A DNA stretch of 64,000 nucleotides, from positions 1 to 64,000 of the forward strand of contig JAEWIZ010000023.1 of the NCBI GenBank assembly GCA_023386815.1, read 5' to 3'. Positions 25,443 to 35,339 of the stretch are shown in pieces (positions within the stretch are counted from its first letter, which is position 1; every line of letters starts with the position of its first letter). The position numbers and the translations under genes are program-made. The notes below the pieces were generated by a model. That model was not told the DNA's origin. It saw only the letters and a program-made list of their open reading frames with translations, and did not search any database. The stretch comes from Bacillota bacterium. Lineage in GTDB: Bacteria; Bacillota; Clostridia; Lachnospirales; Lachnospiraceae.

Positions 25443-25733
25443 ATGAAACAGGATAAACTTTCTGAAATCACAAGAAAAGCAATAGAGACACCCTTAGAAT
25501 TTACACAAACACTTTTAGAAAAAACAGAAAAAGTGCGAACACCTTCGCCTAGAGTTGATAAAATTGGACGGACAATCGGTGCCTATATAGGCATCGGCTT
25601 GTTGTTGACAGGGGCTGTTCAGCTATTTGTTGGTAAACTTCCGTGGGCGATTGGAACAGCATCTGCAGGAGGGGTCACGATACTATCAAATCTTTTATGT
25701 CTTCATAGGAATAAAAAAACAAAAATAAAATAA
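25443..25733 (+). CDS. Small membrane protein of the TetR/ABC operon
   Basis: A 96-aa protein of unrecognised family. The N-terminal 45 residues are charged and helical (EITRKAIETPLEFTQTLLEK). Two hydrophobic segments follow (IGAYIGIGLLLTGAVQLFV and a second around AIGTASAGGVTILSNLLCL), ending in a lysine-rich tail. GGAGGTAG precedes the ATG, which abuts the permease stop codon, so it is translated with the exporter. It could be an accessory subunit or immunity-type peptide. Confidence 0.65.
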   Translation: MKQDKLSEITRKAIETPLEFTQTLLEKTEKVRTPSPRVDKIGRTIGAYIGIGLLLTGAVQLFVGKLPWAIGTASAGGVTILSNLLCLHRNKKTKIK

Positions 25734-25754
25734 AAACTCTATTGGGGGTGAAAC

Positions 25755-26074
25755 ATGAATACAGGAAAGTGGTTACTATGCCCTACCTCCAAAAATAAAA
25801 CAAGAATCAGAGTGCGTGAGGACACAGAGCTTAAAAACTTCCTTTGTTCTGTCCCAAGTGCAAGCAAGAAACAATTATCTCATTGGAACAAATGAATATA
25901 TCCGTTATCAAAGAGCCATCCGCACAGACGCAGAGCCGATACCACGAAATGGAATGTGGAATATCGGCTCCGCTTATTTGTTATTTGTTCTGCGCCTCAA
26001 GAACAGCTTTCACGTTTGCCTTAACTTGCCAAGAAGAACACATTTCTTCACTTCATGTTCGTAAATGGTAATAA
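25755..26074 (+). pseudogene. Cysteine-rich KTR-domain gene, frameshifted
   Basis: The first frame reads NTGKWLLCPTSKNKTRIRVR and EDTELKNF, then loses register. The +1-shifted frame continues as FCPKCKQETIISLEQMNISV and IKEPSAQTQSR. Together they match the short zinc-ribbon KTR proteins common on Tn916-like and other conjugative elements. One base is missing in the NFPLFC codons near 25843, and the second Cys of the first CPxC pair is Ser, so the gene is decayed. The 26075-26242 stretch after it shows no gene. Confidence 0.75.
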
Positions 26075-26242
26075 CCCGTCTACTTTTGGATTTCTCGTAA
26101 AATTGAGATAATGATGTAAAGCTTAAACAGATCGGATGAAAGCGCTTTAGTATGAGGGGGACGGCTGGCTGCTTTTATATAAGAAGCTGTTGTTTCATCT
26201 AGTATCTCTCATTACATTGTCATGGCAGGTCCATGAATATTG

Positions 26243-27892
26243 CTATCTTCGGCATATTTCGACACAAATCTCCACATGCCCCGTCCAAGCAAACATATCC
26301 ACCGGCACCGCCTTCTGTGCCTGGTAGCCCTTCTTTTTAAAGTACTTCAAATCCCTCTCCAAAGTCACGGGATTACAGGACACATACACCACCTTCTTAG
26401 GTTGTAACACCGCCACTGCATCCATGAACTTCTCCGTACTACCAGCCCGGGGAGGATCCATAAATACAACATCCACTTTCTCACCCTGCTGTGCCATCTG
26501 CACCATAAAGTCACTTGCATCATTCTGATAAAAATCAATATTCTCAGCATGATTGCGCTTTGCATTGATTATCGCATCCTTAACCGCATCCTTATTCAGC
26601 TCAACGCCAATGACCCTCTTCGCTTGATCCGCTGCTATAATCCCAATCGTTCCGATTCCGCAATAAGCATCTACAACCGTCTCTGATCCGGTAAGTCCTG
26701 CAAATTCTATTGCCTTTCCATACAGAACCTCTGTCTGAACCGGATTTACCTGGTAAAAGGATTTTGAGGAAATGCGAAATACCTTGCCACATAAGGTATC
26801 CTCGATAAATCCCTTTCCATAGATTACTTGTTCCTTTTCTCCTAACACCATGCTTGTGTCCTTGTCATTGACATTAAGCACAACTGTTGTTATTTCCGGA
26901 TGCAGCTTTCTTAATGCTTTCACAAAATTATTTTTGGAAGGCATAATCGGAGATGCGAGTACAAGCACCACCATAATCTCACCGCTGGTAAAGCCTGTCC
27001 GAATCATGACATGACGAAGCAAACCATAACCCGAATCCTCATCATAGGTTTTTATCTTAAAGGATTTTAGCATTCCTCGGATGGAGGCAATGATTTCATC
27101 TGCTTTTTGATTGTGGATCAGGCACTTATCAATTGCAATCACACGATGAGTTCCCTCTTCGTACACACCTGAGATTGGATTACCTTTTCTGTCATGATCG
27201 AATACCACATGTACCTTGTTGCGATAATGCTTCGGGTTCTTCATGCCGATAATTGGCTCTACTTTACAGAAGCTCTTTATCAAATCCTCCACTATCTTCT
27301 GCTTTTCCTTTAGTTCTGCATCATAAGTCTTCTGCAGAATATTACAGCCGCCACACTCTCGAAGATAGGCACAAGCAGCTTTTTCTTTCCTACCCTCGTG
27401 CTGGCTTTCTCTTCCCCTGTTACCTGAATTATATTTATTCGGCCTCTCTCCTGTTTTTCTTTTATCTCCGAACTTTCCCTTTCTCTCCTGCTCTATCGCT
27501 CTCATCTGCTCTGGGGTAAAGTCTTCATAATCTCTAACCTCAATAAATCTCTTAGCCTTTCCAGGAGCTGTTTTCTTTCCTGTATCCGGTTTTGATGTTT
27601 TCTTCTTTTCTGGTCTTGTTTCCACTAAGGGCTTACCTACACCTGTCCCTGATTTTCTGCCTGACGAGGTCTGCTGTCCCTTTTTTCGCTGCTCGCCTCG
27701 ATGCTCTTTTACCACCTCAGCCTCTTTTCTAGTGTCTGATTCCATCTTATTCAACTCATATTTCTCATACTGTTCAAAGTCCATTTTCCTAAACTTATTA
27801 TAATCCTCTTTTAAAGCCTGATTCCCTGTTGCTGTGTCAGGCTTTACTCTATTGAAGTTTTTCTTCTTTATCTCTTTCATCTTATCTCCCAT
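26243..27892 (-). CDS. rlmD: 23S rRNA (uracil-5-)-methyltransferase, RlmD/RumA type
   Basis: An S-adenosylmethionine-dependent enzyme of about 549 aa that methylates C5 of a uridine in 23S rRNA (m5U1939 in E. coli; the exact site here is inferred). A [4Fe-4S] cluster motif CAYLRECGGCNILQ is near residue 177. The SAM fold includes VVDAYCGIGTIGI. The catalytic region has VFMDPPRAGST and the nucleophile in VVYVSCNPVTLERD. Residues 1-170 are a lysine/arginine/glycine-rich disordered region where the RNA-binding TRAM domain normally sits. The start giving MGDKMKE is preferred because GGAG lies about 9 nt before it; MKEIKK is an alternative. It follows the radical SAM gene by 4 bp. Confidence 0.9.
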   Translation of the reverse strand: MGDKMKEIKKKNFNRVKPDTATGNQALKEDYNKFRKMDFEQYEKYELNKMESDTRKEAEVVKEHRGEQRKKGQQTSSGRKSGTGVGKPLVETRPEKKKTSKPDTGKKTAPGKAKRFIEVRDYEDFTPEQMRAIEQERKGKFGDKRKTGERPNKYNSGNRGRESQHEGRKEKAACAYLRECGGCNILQKTYDAELKEKQKIVEDLIKSFCKVEPIIGMKNPKHYRNKVHVVFDHDRKGNPISGVYEEGTHRVIAIDKCLIHNQKADEIIASIRGMLKSFKIKTYDEDSGYGLLRHVMIRTGFTSGEIMVVLVLASPIMPSKNNFVKALRKLHPEITTVVLNVNDKDTSMVLGEKEQVIYGKGFIEDTLCGKVFRISSKSFYQVNPVQTEVLYGKAIEFAGLTGSETVVDAYCGIGTIGIIAADQAKRVIGVELNKDAVKDAIINAKRNHAENIDFYQNDASDFMVQMAQQGEKVDVVFMDPPRAGSTEKFMDAVAVLQPKKVVYVSCNPVTLERDLKYFKKKGYQAQKAVPVDMFAWTGHVEICVEICRR

Positions 27893-27896
27893 CCTC

Positions 27897-28799
27897 TCAT
27901 ACTCCTTCTCCATTAAATTCTGGTATAAAGCTCTCCGAGGCGGTCTCACCCTCCTGGATGAATCCATTCTCCACACCAAGTTCTATGGCATAATCCACTA
28001 ATTCTTCGTACTCACTGTCATTTATTTTACGGTTTATTTCCGGGTAATGCTCCACCCCGGAAAGTGGTGTGTATTGATTCATAATGCTGATATATATCTT
28101 GTCACCAAAGGTGTCATACAAATATTTGATAATATTCTTCGAGTCCTCCAAGTAACCGGGCAGGGTTAAATGCCTTACAATAACCCCCTTCTTCATCCTA
28201 TCTCTAGAATCGAATACCGCCTCCGGTACCTGGCGTACCATTTCTTCCATTGCCAAAGCTGCATATTGAAAATAATTCTCACAATTTGAATAACGCCTCG
28301 CCGGCTCTGCTGCCATATACTTTAGATCAGGCAAATAGATATCTATGTATCCCTCCAGAAGACGCAAGGTCTCCACCTTCTCATATCCACTGCAATTATA
28401 CACAATCGGAATCCTCAGCCCTTGCTTTCTTGCCAGCTTTATTGCTTCCACAATCTGCAGCACATAATGGCTTGGCGTAACCAGATTAATATTATTTGCC
28501 TTTTGCTCTTGTAACTCCATGAAAATTCCCGATAACCGTTCAATTGAAATTACCTTTCCGGCTATGCCCGCTGCAATGTTATGATTTTGACAGTAGACGC
28601 AGCCCATTGCACACCCAGAAAAGAAGACGGTTCCTGAGCCTTCTTCCCCTGAGATACAGGGCTCCTCCCACATATGGAGAGCCGCCCTTGCGACTACTAA
28701 TTCATCTGTCTGTTTGCAATAGCCTCTTTTCCCGTTCCTTCGATCCACATGGCATTCCCGCGGACATAAGGTGCAATCCTTCAATTCTTCCAACTTCAT
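27897..28799 (-). CDS. Radical SAM protein (PflA-activase-like)
   Basis: A 300-aa enzyme with the SAM/[4Fe-4S] motif CAMGCVYCQN near residue 62. Ahead of it are additional cysteines in CTLCPRECHVDRRNGKRGYC, which probably bind another cluster or zinc. The rest is a TIM-barrel-like fold with VTPSHYVLQIVEAIKLARK and IDIYLPDLKYM. Relatives are annotated as pyruvate-formate-lyase-activating-enzyme-like proteins of unknown substrate. The start was set at MKLEEL with AAAGGA 7 nt before it. It lies directly before rlmD and is probably cotranscribed. Confidence 0.85.
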   Translation of the reverse strand: MKLEELKDCTLCPRECHVDRRNGKRGYCKQTDELVVARAALHMWEEPCISGEEGSGTVFFSGCAMGCVYCQNHNIAAGIAGKVISIERLSGIFMELQEQKANNINLVTPSHYVLQIVEAIKLARKQGLRIPIVYNCSGYEKVETLRLLEGYIDIYLPDLKYMAAEPARRYSNCENYFQYAALAMEEMVRQVPEAVFDSRDRMKKGVIVRHLTLPGYLEDSKNIIKYLYDTFGDKIYISIMNQYTPLSGVEHYPEINRKINDSEYEELVDYAIELGVENGFIQEGETASESFIPEFNGEGV

Positions 28800-28981
28800 T
28801 GTACAGTCCTTTACCACAATCTATAAAAATACAATTTATATTTCAAATTCATCGCTTCAATCATGGCATTTACATCGTTCTTTTAAACAAGAAACTAGTA
28901 AAACCCATAAACTATTTAAATTAATAATCCTTAGCCTTCCTATTTTAACTTAGAAATGCAAGAATTACAAATATATTTTCA

Positions 28982-29596
28982 TTATTCATAGGATAGTCTC
29001 CATAAATAGATGGATGCCACGGAGCCGCATGGAGAATATCTGTTTTTATATACCACAAACTGATCCTTCGTTAGCTCGGAAAGCCCATAAAGCATCATAA
29101 TCCCTCTTCGGATTGCAATATCACCATAGCTTATAATATCCGGTCGCTCCATGCAATTTAGTAGTAGCATCTCGGCAGTCCATACTCCAATGCCATTTAA
29201 CGTGGACAACTTCTTAATCGCTTCCTTGTCGGATAGCTGATAGAGACTCTCCAAATCAAACTCTCCCCGATATACTGTTTCCGCAATGCCTTTGATATAT
29301 TTTGCCTTTGTTGTCTGCATCCCACAACCTGCAATCTCTTCTATTTCAACCTGGGAAATGCACTGCGGAGTAATTTCTGTAAAACGCTCCTGCATACGTG
29401 CCCATATGGTTTTTGCAGCTTTTAGAGATATCTGCTGGCCAATTATAGCATAGATGAGAGCTGGGAATAGATCCGGAATAATAACACGATCGATCTTTCC
29501 AATCCGATCAATCACCTTGCCCAGCAATGGATCTACACTTTTTAAATAGTTCATTTCTTTCTCGCCATATTCGAATATTTTTGTTCTAACTTGCAT
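28982..29596 (-). CDS. DNA-3-methyladenine glycosylase II-like (HhH-GPD) protein
   Basis: A 204-aa base-excision repair glycosylase of the AlkA-like HhH-GPD superfamily. Visible parts are the helix FPALIYAIIGQQISLKAAKT, the helix-hairpin-helix LSTLNGIGVWTAEMLLL near 135 and the catalytic Asp in SYGDIAIRRG near 157. It lacks the N-terminal beta domain of E. coli AlkA, as short clostridial forms do. No [4Fe-4S] cysteines are seen, so it is not an EndoIII/MutY type. It stands alone on the minus strand. Confidence 0.87.
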   Translation of the reverse strand: MQVRTKIFEYGEKEMNYLKSVDPLLGKVIDRIGKIDRVIIPDLFPALIYAIIGQQISLKAAKTIWARMQERFTEITPQCISQVEIEEIAGCGMQTTKAKYIKGIAETVYRGEFDLESLYQLSDKEAIKKLSTLNGIGVWTAEMLLLNCMERPDIISYGDIAIRRGIMMLYGLSELTKDQFVVYKNRYSPCGSVASIYLWRLSYE

Positions 29597-29746
29597 TCCC
29601 CATCCTGTCCTTTCAATTATTCAACTATATTCTACATACTTTTCCTCTGCTTCATTCATAAAATTATGGAAAAGCTATCATTTATTATTAATTATAAATG
29701 TTACAAGAAGGATTGCACAAGCAACTTGCTGCAAATAAAAAAGCAA

Positions 29747-29781
29747 GGGCTGTGCATATCCTCTTTCGAGTGGCACAACCC
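29747..29781 (-). terminator. Rho-independent terminator after the FtsX-type permease gene
   Basis: GGGCTGTGC pairs with GCACAACCC (one G-U), and on the minus strand the stem is followed by TTGCTTTTTTATTT. It ends the ABC/two-component transcription unit arriving from the right. Confidence 0.75.
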
Positions 29782-29897
29782 CATGTCTTATATTCAAAGT
29801 ATTGATCTTATAAAAGATGCTTAACTAGTATTCTTTCATTAACCACTTTGGAATATGACTCCATAAACAATATCCTTGAATTATGATCCTATCACCA

Positions 29898-32279
29898 TCA
29901 TTCACTGATTAAGACCCTGGTCTCTACCTTTTTAATCTTTCTGGACATCAGATAAGAGAAGATAAAATACACTACAACCATATAGACGGTTGGCAAGGCC
30001 AGCGAAATAAGATCTTTTTTAACAGAAAAATTACTAATCCCCAGGAAGGAAAACAAGACTCCTAGACAAAGATTGGATAAGAGCAGACTCATAATAACTC
30101 CAAAGCAGCAACCAATCAATGCTACGATGGAAAATCGAAGGGCAAACTGTAACCGTAGCCGATTTGTTGAAAAGCCCAAGGCTTTATAGATTCCATAGTC
30201 TCGCTTCTCACTTACAAACAGCCTTCCACAGATCAAGCCAATCGTAATTACTGCAAATATAATTGCAATGATATAAATAAGTATAGAGATCCCCTTCACT
30301 GCAGTTACTATTAAATCTGCGTTATTCATTCCATTGGCTTCTGAAATGACTAGAATATTTTTATTATATCGTGCTGCTATATCTTTTATAATCTCCTTCA
30401 CCTTTGACTCATCCGCTATATGGTATAGATTGCTCATCCCCTGTACTTTAGCACCCATCAGTCGTTCGTACCCTTTGGTATTAAAAGCAAAATTACTCCC
30501 CATATCACTGGAATTTTGATATAGTCCCGAAACCATGAACTTTGCCTTCTTGCTCCCACTACTTATCGTCACCTCATCCCCAATGTTAATCCCCAGATCC
30601 TCTGCGATAAACTTCGTAATTAGAATCTCATTATCATAAAGGCAGGTTCTCCCCTCATATACATTGGAAAATTCCTGCGGATCATCAAATACAAAGGCAA
30701 TCAGTTGATAATCCTCGAACATCATATATTCCCACTTCTTATGAAAGCTGCTTTCTATCTTCGAATAATTTCCGATGATATTCTCAACCTCATCCTGTAC
30801 CGAGCTGTCCAGATATAGCACTTCAATTTGTCCATTATGGCACGTGAACATTTGATTAATAAACTGGTCATCCTCACCAAAGCACTTCGTTATGTGGCTT
30901 ACCATGATTAAAAAGAACACCAACAGCATCGTTACCATACCGACACTAATGTATTGTTTACTATTGGACGTGAGCTGACGAATTGCCAACCACAGGTTCA
31001 GATGTCTTTTATAGATCGGCATCTCAAATGGATTGGAGAAATAGACCTCCTCACGTCCCCCGGCAATTGCACGGATTGGTTTTACTGCTGAAATCCTGCG
31101 TACCTTCATGGATACGAAGACACACAGAAAAATTAGAAGACTTACTATCATTAAGCTACAAGGTAGGATCGCCAAGGCACTTGATACATACAAGCCAATT
31201 ACATCGATTGTCATTCGATTAATGATTCCGATGATTGGAATAGCAACCGGCATCCCGATAACAATGCCAAGCAGGGCTGCCATCAGGTAATGGAGGATCA
31301 TACTGGTCTTTAATACGAATTTTCCAAGGCCTACCGCTTTGAGTATCCCCAGATTCACATACTCCAACTCAATACTGCTGCTGATACTGTGACCCATTAC
31401 AATTAAAGCTACGATGAAAAGCAGAATAACAAAGGCTGCTAAAACTCCACTGAAGATATTGGTAATCATAAGCATATAACTGATTGCCTGTTTGGTAGTA
31501 AGCGAGCTGTCCGCATATCCAAGAATTCCCGTCTGCGCATTAATCAACTGGCCAAATTTCAGCGAGGTCATGGAGTGATTCGGACTCATAAAGATATTAA
31601 AGACAGCTCCGTTTACTACCATATCCTCCTCATCACCGGCTACAGTTCTGACTTTTTCCAAATCCTCCTGGCTCATTAATAAGGTCTTTAACCCCATCAT
31701 GGCACCGCCAATAAATGGATCCTCAAAGTAATAGCCTACCTGAAAGCTCAGCTTTCCTGAATTCGTTTCCAGATATATGGTATCACCAATTTTACAATCA
31801 TATAGGGCTCTATAAGAGATCGGAACCATAATCTCACCGGGACTTAATTCCACCTTCTCTTTGTAGATACCATTACCACTCTCTTGAAATACTTTAAAAT
31901 CAAAATCCTCCGGTTTATATTCTTCCAGAATAACGACTACTGGATTTGAATGTCCATTCACCGATATATTTTTCACATAAGTGCAATCAACTTTTTCTAC
32001 CTTCTCTACTTCCTCACACGCCTCAACCTGCTTCTGCAACGCATTTATAGTGATACCGTTTTTCTCCAGAGCCTTGTGACTCATAAAGGTAATCATATCA
32101 CCAAAGCCAGCCTCTTCTAAGGCCTGCTCATCTCTGACTGCAGCGTTAATATTAACAGAAATCACAGCTGCAGATATCATAGTAATCAGGAACATCAATA
32201 AAAATATACTGATAAATCCACCCTTTCCATTTCTCATATGGGCTTTCATCAGGACTAATATTTCTCTCATCGTTATCAC
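29898..32279 (-). CDS. FtsX-domain ABC transporter permease (793 aa)
   Basis: A large membrane subunit with two FtsX-like domains, each following a group of helices, and a total of about eight to ten transmembrane segments. The first extracytoplasmic domain (residues about 45-250) is preceded by an N-terminal helix at GGFISIFLLMFLITMISAAV. The ATG giving MREILV or a GTG 9 nt earlier may be the start; the upstream gene ends 9 bp away. The architecture fits MacB-like exporters or BceB-like peptide-sensing permeases. With the ATPase and the two-component genes it probably handles cell-envelope peptides or lipids, an inference from context. Confidence 0.87.
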   Translation of the reverse strand: MITMREILVLMKAHMRNGKGGFISIFLLMFLITMISAAVISVNINAAVRDEQALEEAGFGDMITFMSHKALEKNGITINALQKQVEACEEVEKVEKVDCTYVKNISVNGHSNPVVVILEEYKPEDFDFKVFQESGNGIYKEKVELSPGEIMVPISYRALYDCKIGDTIYLETNSGKLSFQVGYYFEDPFIGGAMMGLKTLLMSQEDLEKVRTVAGDEEDMVVNGAVFNIFMSPNHSMTSLKFGQLINAQTGILGYADSSLTTKQAISYMLMITNIFSGVLAAFVILLFIVALIVMGHSISSSIELEYVNLGILKAVGLGKFVLKTSMILHYLMAALLGIVIGMPVAIPIIGIINRMTIDVIGLYVSSALAILPCSLMIVSLLIFLCVFVSMKVRRISAVKPIRAIAGGREEVYFSNPFEMPIYKRHLNLWLAIRQLTSNSKQYISVGMVTMLLVFFLIMVSHITKCFGEDDQFINQMFTCHNGQIEVLYLDSSVQDEVENIIGNYSKIESSFHKKWEYMMFEDYQLIAFVFDDPQEFSNVYEGRTCLYDNEILITKFIAEDLGINIGDEVTISSGSKKAKFMVSGLYQNSSDMGSNFAFNTKGYERLMGAKVQGMSNLYHIADESKVKEIIKDIAARYNKNILVISEANGMNNADLIVTAVKGISILIYIIAIIFAVITIGLICGRLFVSEKRDYGIYKALGFSTNRLRLQFALRFSIVALIGCCFGVIMSLLLSNLCLGVLFSFLGISNFSVKKDLISLALPTVYMVVVYFIFSYLMSRKIKKVETRVLISE

Positions 32280-32288
32280 CGTTCCCTT

Positions 32289-33050
32289 CTACCATTCCAT
32301 GGACGATAGCCAGGCATTTACTTGCGTTTCCCTGCTTTTCGCATCATCGTAATAAAAAGGTGGCAAAGTCATCTCACCGCATATCTTGCCATCCTCCAGA
32401 TAGAGAAGTCGGTTTGCTCTGATTGCAGCTCGGACATCATGGGTTACCATTAAAATGCTCTGTCCCTCCTCATTGATGGTTGATAATAACCCCAATACAT
32501 CATCCGTGTTTTTACGATTAAGTGCACCGGTTGGTTCATCTGCGAAAACTAATCCTGGTTCGTTCATTACTGCACGGGCTATGGCTGCTCTCTGCGCCTC
32601 TCCCCCGGATACCTGCGCAGGCAAACGGTGCCTTGCTTCGCTGACATTCACTGTCTCTAACAGGTATTTTGCGCGATCAACTACATCCTTGGAGGATTTC
32701 TGATGATTCAAAAAGCCTGTTACCGTAAGATTCTCCATTAGGGTAAGGTTACTTACTAAGTGCATCTGTTGAAATACGAAACCAAATTCCTTGGCACGAA
32801 GTGCGGTCATCGCTTTCTCATTCAACTTACTGATGACCTTGCCCTGATAATTCACCTCTCCGGCAGTAATTGCATCCATACCGCTTAAACAATATAATAA
32901 CGTGGATTTCCCTGAGCCTGAAGCTCCCATAATTACGGTAAAATCCCCTTCATAAATCTCTACATTAATACTATCTAATATATGGTTCTGCCCGCCATTC
33001 ACCGCAAAGCTCTTGCACAAATCTCTTGCTGATAATAATACTTTTTTCAT
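32289..33050 (-). CDS. ABC transporter ATP-binding protein (LolD/MacB type)
   Basis: A 253-aa ATPase. Walker A is GASGSGKSTLLYCL near residue 42, the signature QVSGGEAQRAAIARAV is near 153, Walker B is LVFADEPTGALN and the H-loop MVTHDVRAA. This pattern is typical of ATPases that work with FtsX-type permeases. A permease gene follows by 9 bp, so the two form a transporter. The kinase/regulator pair lies 75 bp upstream on the same strand. Confidence 0.92.
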   Translation of the reverse strand: MKKVLLSARDLCKSFAVNGGQNHILDSINVEIYEGDFTVIMGASGSGKSTLLYCLSGMDAITAGEVNYQGKVISKLNEKAMTALRAKEFGFVFQQMHLVSNLTLMENLTVTGFLNHQKSSKDVVDRAKYLLETVNVSEARHRLPAQVSGGEAQRAAIARAVMNEPGLVFADEPTGALNRKNTDDVLGLLSTINEEGQSILMVTHDVRAAIRANRLLYLEDGKICGEMTLPPFYYDDAKSRETQVNAWLSSMEW

Positions 33051-33124
33051 ATGCTTTCTTTCCCTTTCGTTCTACTCTGATAAAGAGATTTTAGCAAAGC
33101 AATTATTAAGAAGTCCTTAAGAAC

Positions 33125-34330
33125 TTAAGAAAGATACGGAAATGTTAATATTACTTCCAGTCCGTCTCTTTGATTCTTCAAAAACACACTTCCGTCCATC
33201 TGTTCCATAATATATTTTACAATGAACAGACCTAACCCTGCTCCCGGTACCTCTCCTGTGTTCTTTCCTCGGTAGAATTTATTATGGATAAAGGGCATAT
33301 CCTGGGGATCGATGCCAGTGCCATGATCTCGAATATGAATCTCATAGGTTCCCTGATCAGAATAACCTTCCCGGTCACCCGTATTTTTTATAGTCCAAAG
33401 CTCCATCTTGCAATTGGCTGCATATTTTCTGGCGTTATTAATGATATTCTCTAAGACCTGTACGATACGCTTTTCATCCCCCTTTATGGTAGCCGCTTGA
33501 ATTTTTCCCTTTATGTGAATATCGGAAGAATCCGCTGACATTTCATCAATCGTTTGCCGTAGAATTTGATCGATCTCCAGTATTTCCGATGCCACCTGAA
33601 GCTTATCTAAGTTGGACAGGGAATGAAGAAATAGGTCATCGGTAAGCTTCGTCACTTCATCACATTTTCGAATAATCACATTAAGATAACGTTCTCTGCG
33701 TTCTGTAGAGGTATCCATATTTGCCTCCAGCCCCTCCGCATAAGCACGAATGGAGGCAATTGGTGTCTTTATATCATGTGAAAGGGTGGCAATAATCGTC
33801 TTATTATTTTCAATTGCTTCTCGTTCACAGCTTTTCGCCTTGAGTATTTCCTTTCTCATATGGTCAAAGGACCAGGTGAAGGCTCCAAAGATATTAACTC
33901 TTTCATAGGATAAGGTAACCTCCAGATTGCCCTTGGCAATCTCTAACGCATAGTGCTGGAGCCTCTGAAAGGGTCTTAGAATCAGCTGATGCATATAGAG
34001 ATAGATGAAAAGTGGAACCAAGGTACAAAGAAGATAAGCACCAATCCCCAGGTACAAAACGATCTGGTTACCGTCTTGCTTTTCATCCCTGAGCTCCTGC
34101 TTTAGTGTATTTATTTGTTCCTTGACTGGGCTTATTCCGTCCTCTTGTGTCAGCTGTTCAATTTCATTTAGAGCAACTATCTTTTCCCGGTTACCATATG
34201 CCATCTCCCTCTGATTCATTATTGACCATTGCCAATATCCTATGGCAAAAAATATAGTTATGATTACTTCAAAGAATATCATGAATCTTAGGATGCTATG
34301 ATATCCCCATTGTCTTTCTATATCACTCAT
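33125..34330 (-). CDS. Membrane sensor histidine kinase
   Basis: A kinase of about 401 aa with two transmembrane helices (FMIFFEVIITIFFAIGYW and LYLGIGAYLLCTLVPLFIY) enclosing a short extracytoplasmic loop. A HAMP-like segment (LRPFQRLQHYALEIAKGNLE) precedes HisKA with the phospho-His in ATLSHDIKTPIASIR. The ATPase domain has HDRGTG-type residues in IRDHGTGIDP and GAGLGLFIVKYIMEQ. The start giving MSDIER was selected because GGAGG lies 7 nt before it and ATG overlaps the regulator stop (ATGA). It should phosphorylate the upstream regulator. Confidence 0.92.
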   Translation of the reverse strand: MSDIERQWGYHSILRFMIFFEVIITIFFAIGYWQWSIMNQREMAYGNREKIVALNEIEQLTQEDGISPVKEQINTLKQELRDEKQDGNQIVLYLGIGAYLLCTLVPLFIYLYMHQLILRPFQRLQHYALEIAKGNLEVTLSYERVNIFGAFTWSFDHMRKEILKAKSCEREAIENNKTIIATLSHDIKTPIASIRAYAEGLEANMDTSTERRERYLNVIIRKCDEVTKLTDDLFLHSLSNLDKLQVASEILEIDQILRQTIDEMSADSSDIHIKGKIQAATIKGDEKRIVQVLENIINNARKYAANCKMELWTIKNTGDREGYSDQGTYEIHIRDHGTGIDPQDMPFIHNKFYRGKNTGEVPGAGLGLFIVKYIMEQMDGSVFLKNQRDGLEVILTFPYLS

Positions 34331-35043
34331 GAAATGTCCTCCAGCATATATCCCACTCCCCAAACTGTCTTAAGGTAAACCGGCTGGGAAGGATTAACCT
34401 CCAGCTTCTCCCGAAGCCACCGAATATGTACCGTTAAAGTCGACATCTCCACTTCACATAAGGTACCCCATACCTGCCTTAGTATTGTATCTTTCTTCTG
34501 TGCCTCATTTTTATGGTCTGCAAGGAATTGGAGTAAATCATATTCCTTTAAGGAAAGAGCTACATTTTGACCATTTCTTGTTACAGTACGGTTGCTTGTA
34601 GTGATAACGATTATATTATTCGTTCCCTTTCCTATCTCAACGGATTTATTCTGCTCCTCAAAACCATAGGCTCTTCGGAGAATGGAATTTGTCCTGGACA
34701 ATAACTCCTTTAAGGAATAGGGTTTGGGGAGAAAATCATCTCCTCCAAGATCAAGTCCTGTAATCTTATCATCCTCACTGGTTCTGGCACTGGCAAAAAT
34801 AATAGGCACCGTTGATATTTTACGAAGCTCCTTGCAAATCTCAAATCCAGTGATTCTTGGCAGATTGATATCAAGTAAAATCATATGATAACTATTTTTC
34901 TCTAACAGACCATAGGCCTCCTCACTGTTAAGGGCGAGGCTTACCTGATATCCATTATCTTCATACATATCCTGGACAATCATAGACAAATCTTTGTCGT
35001 CATCAATGATCAATATCTTTTTATTTGCAGTATTTTTGTTCAT
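34327..35043 (-). CDS. OmpR/PhoB-family response regulator
   Basis: A 238-aa regulator. The receiver domain starts KKILIIDDDKDLS and has its phospho-acceptor Asp in MILLDINLPRITG. The C-terminal winged helix has SLKEYDLLQFLADHKNEAQ and LTVHIRWLREKLE, then VWGVGYMLE. The start at MNKNTANK was selected from GGAG 7 nt before it. It is the first gene of the group that continues with the kinase, ATPase and permease. It probably controls the transporter genes. Confidence 0.94.
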   Translation of the reverse strand: MNKNTANKKILIIDDDKDLSMIVQDMYEDNGYQVSLALNSEEAYGLLEKNSYHMILLDINLPRITGFEICKELRKISTVPIIFASARTSEDDKITGLDLGGDDFLPKPYSLKELLSRTNSILRRAYGFEEQNKSVEIGKGTNNIIVITTSNRTVTRNGQNVALSLKEYDLLQFLADHKNEAQKKDTILRQVWGTLCEVEMSTLTVHIRWLREKLEVNPSQPVYLKTVWGVGYMLEDIS

Positions 35044-35213
35044 TCTATTACTCCATCCGTTCTCTCTGGGTATATTCCAACTCATTTTATCATGGAAATT
35101 ATGGATAATCCATTAAAATTTGGAAATATATTTCATCTATGCTTCGATGAAAGAGGCTATCCTTTGTATTAGGAACTTCGAGAGGTTCTGCATCAGATCT
35201 AAAAGAAAAACAA

Positions 35214-35254
35214 AAAAACACATGCTTCCCAAAATGGTGTAAACATGTGTTTTT
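35214..35254. terminator. Bidirectional terminator between the aldo-keto reductase and the regulator genes
   Basis: AAAAACACATG and CATGTGTTTTT form a perfect 11-bp stem whose A/T ends provide T-tracts in both directions. It ends the minus-strand ltaE/aldo-keto reductase transcript. Confidence 0.75.
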
Positions 35255-35339
35255 AATGGATCCATCAAATGAAACTGGTCTTCGCCTGCACTGTATTGAT
35301 CGACAGTTTTAAAAGACTCTTCCTGATTATCTATTTTGA

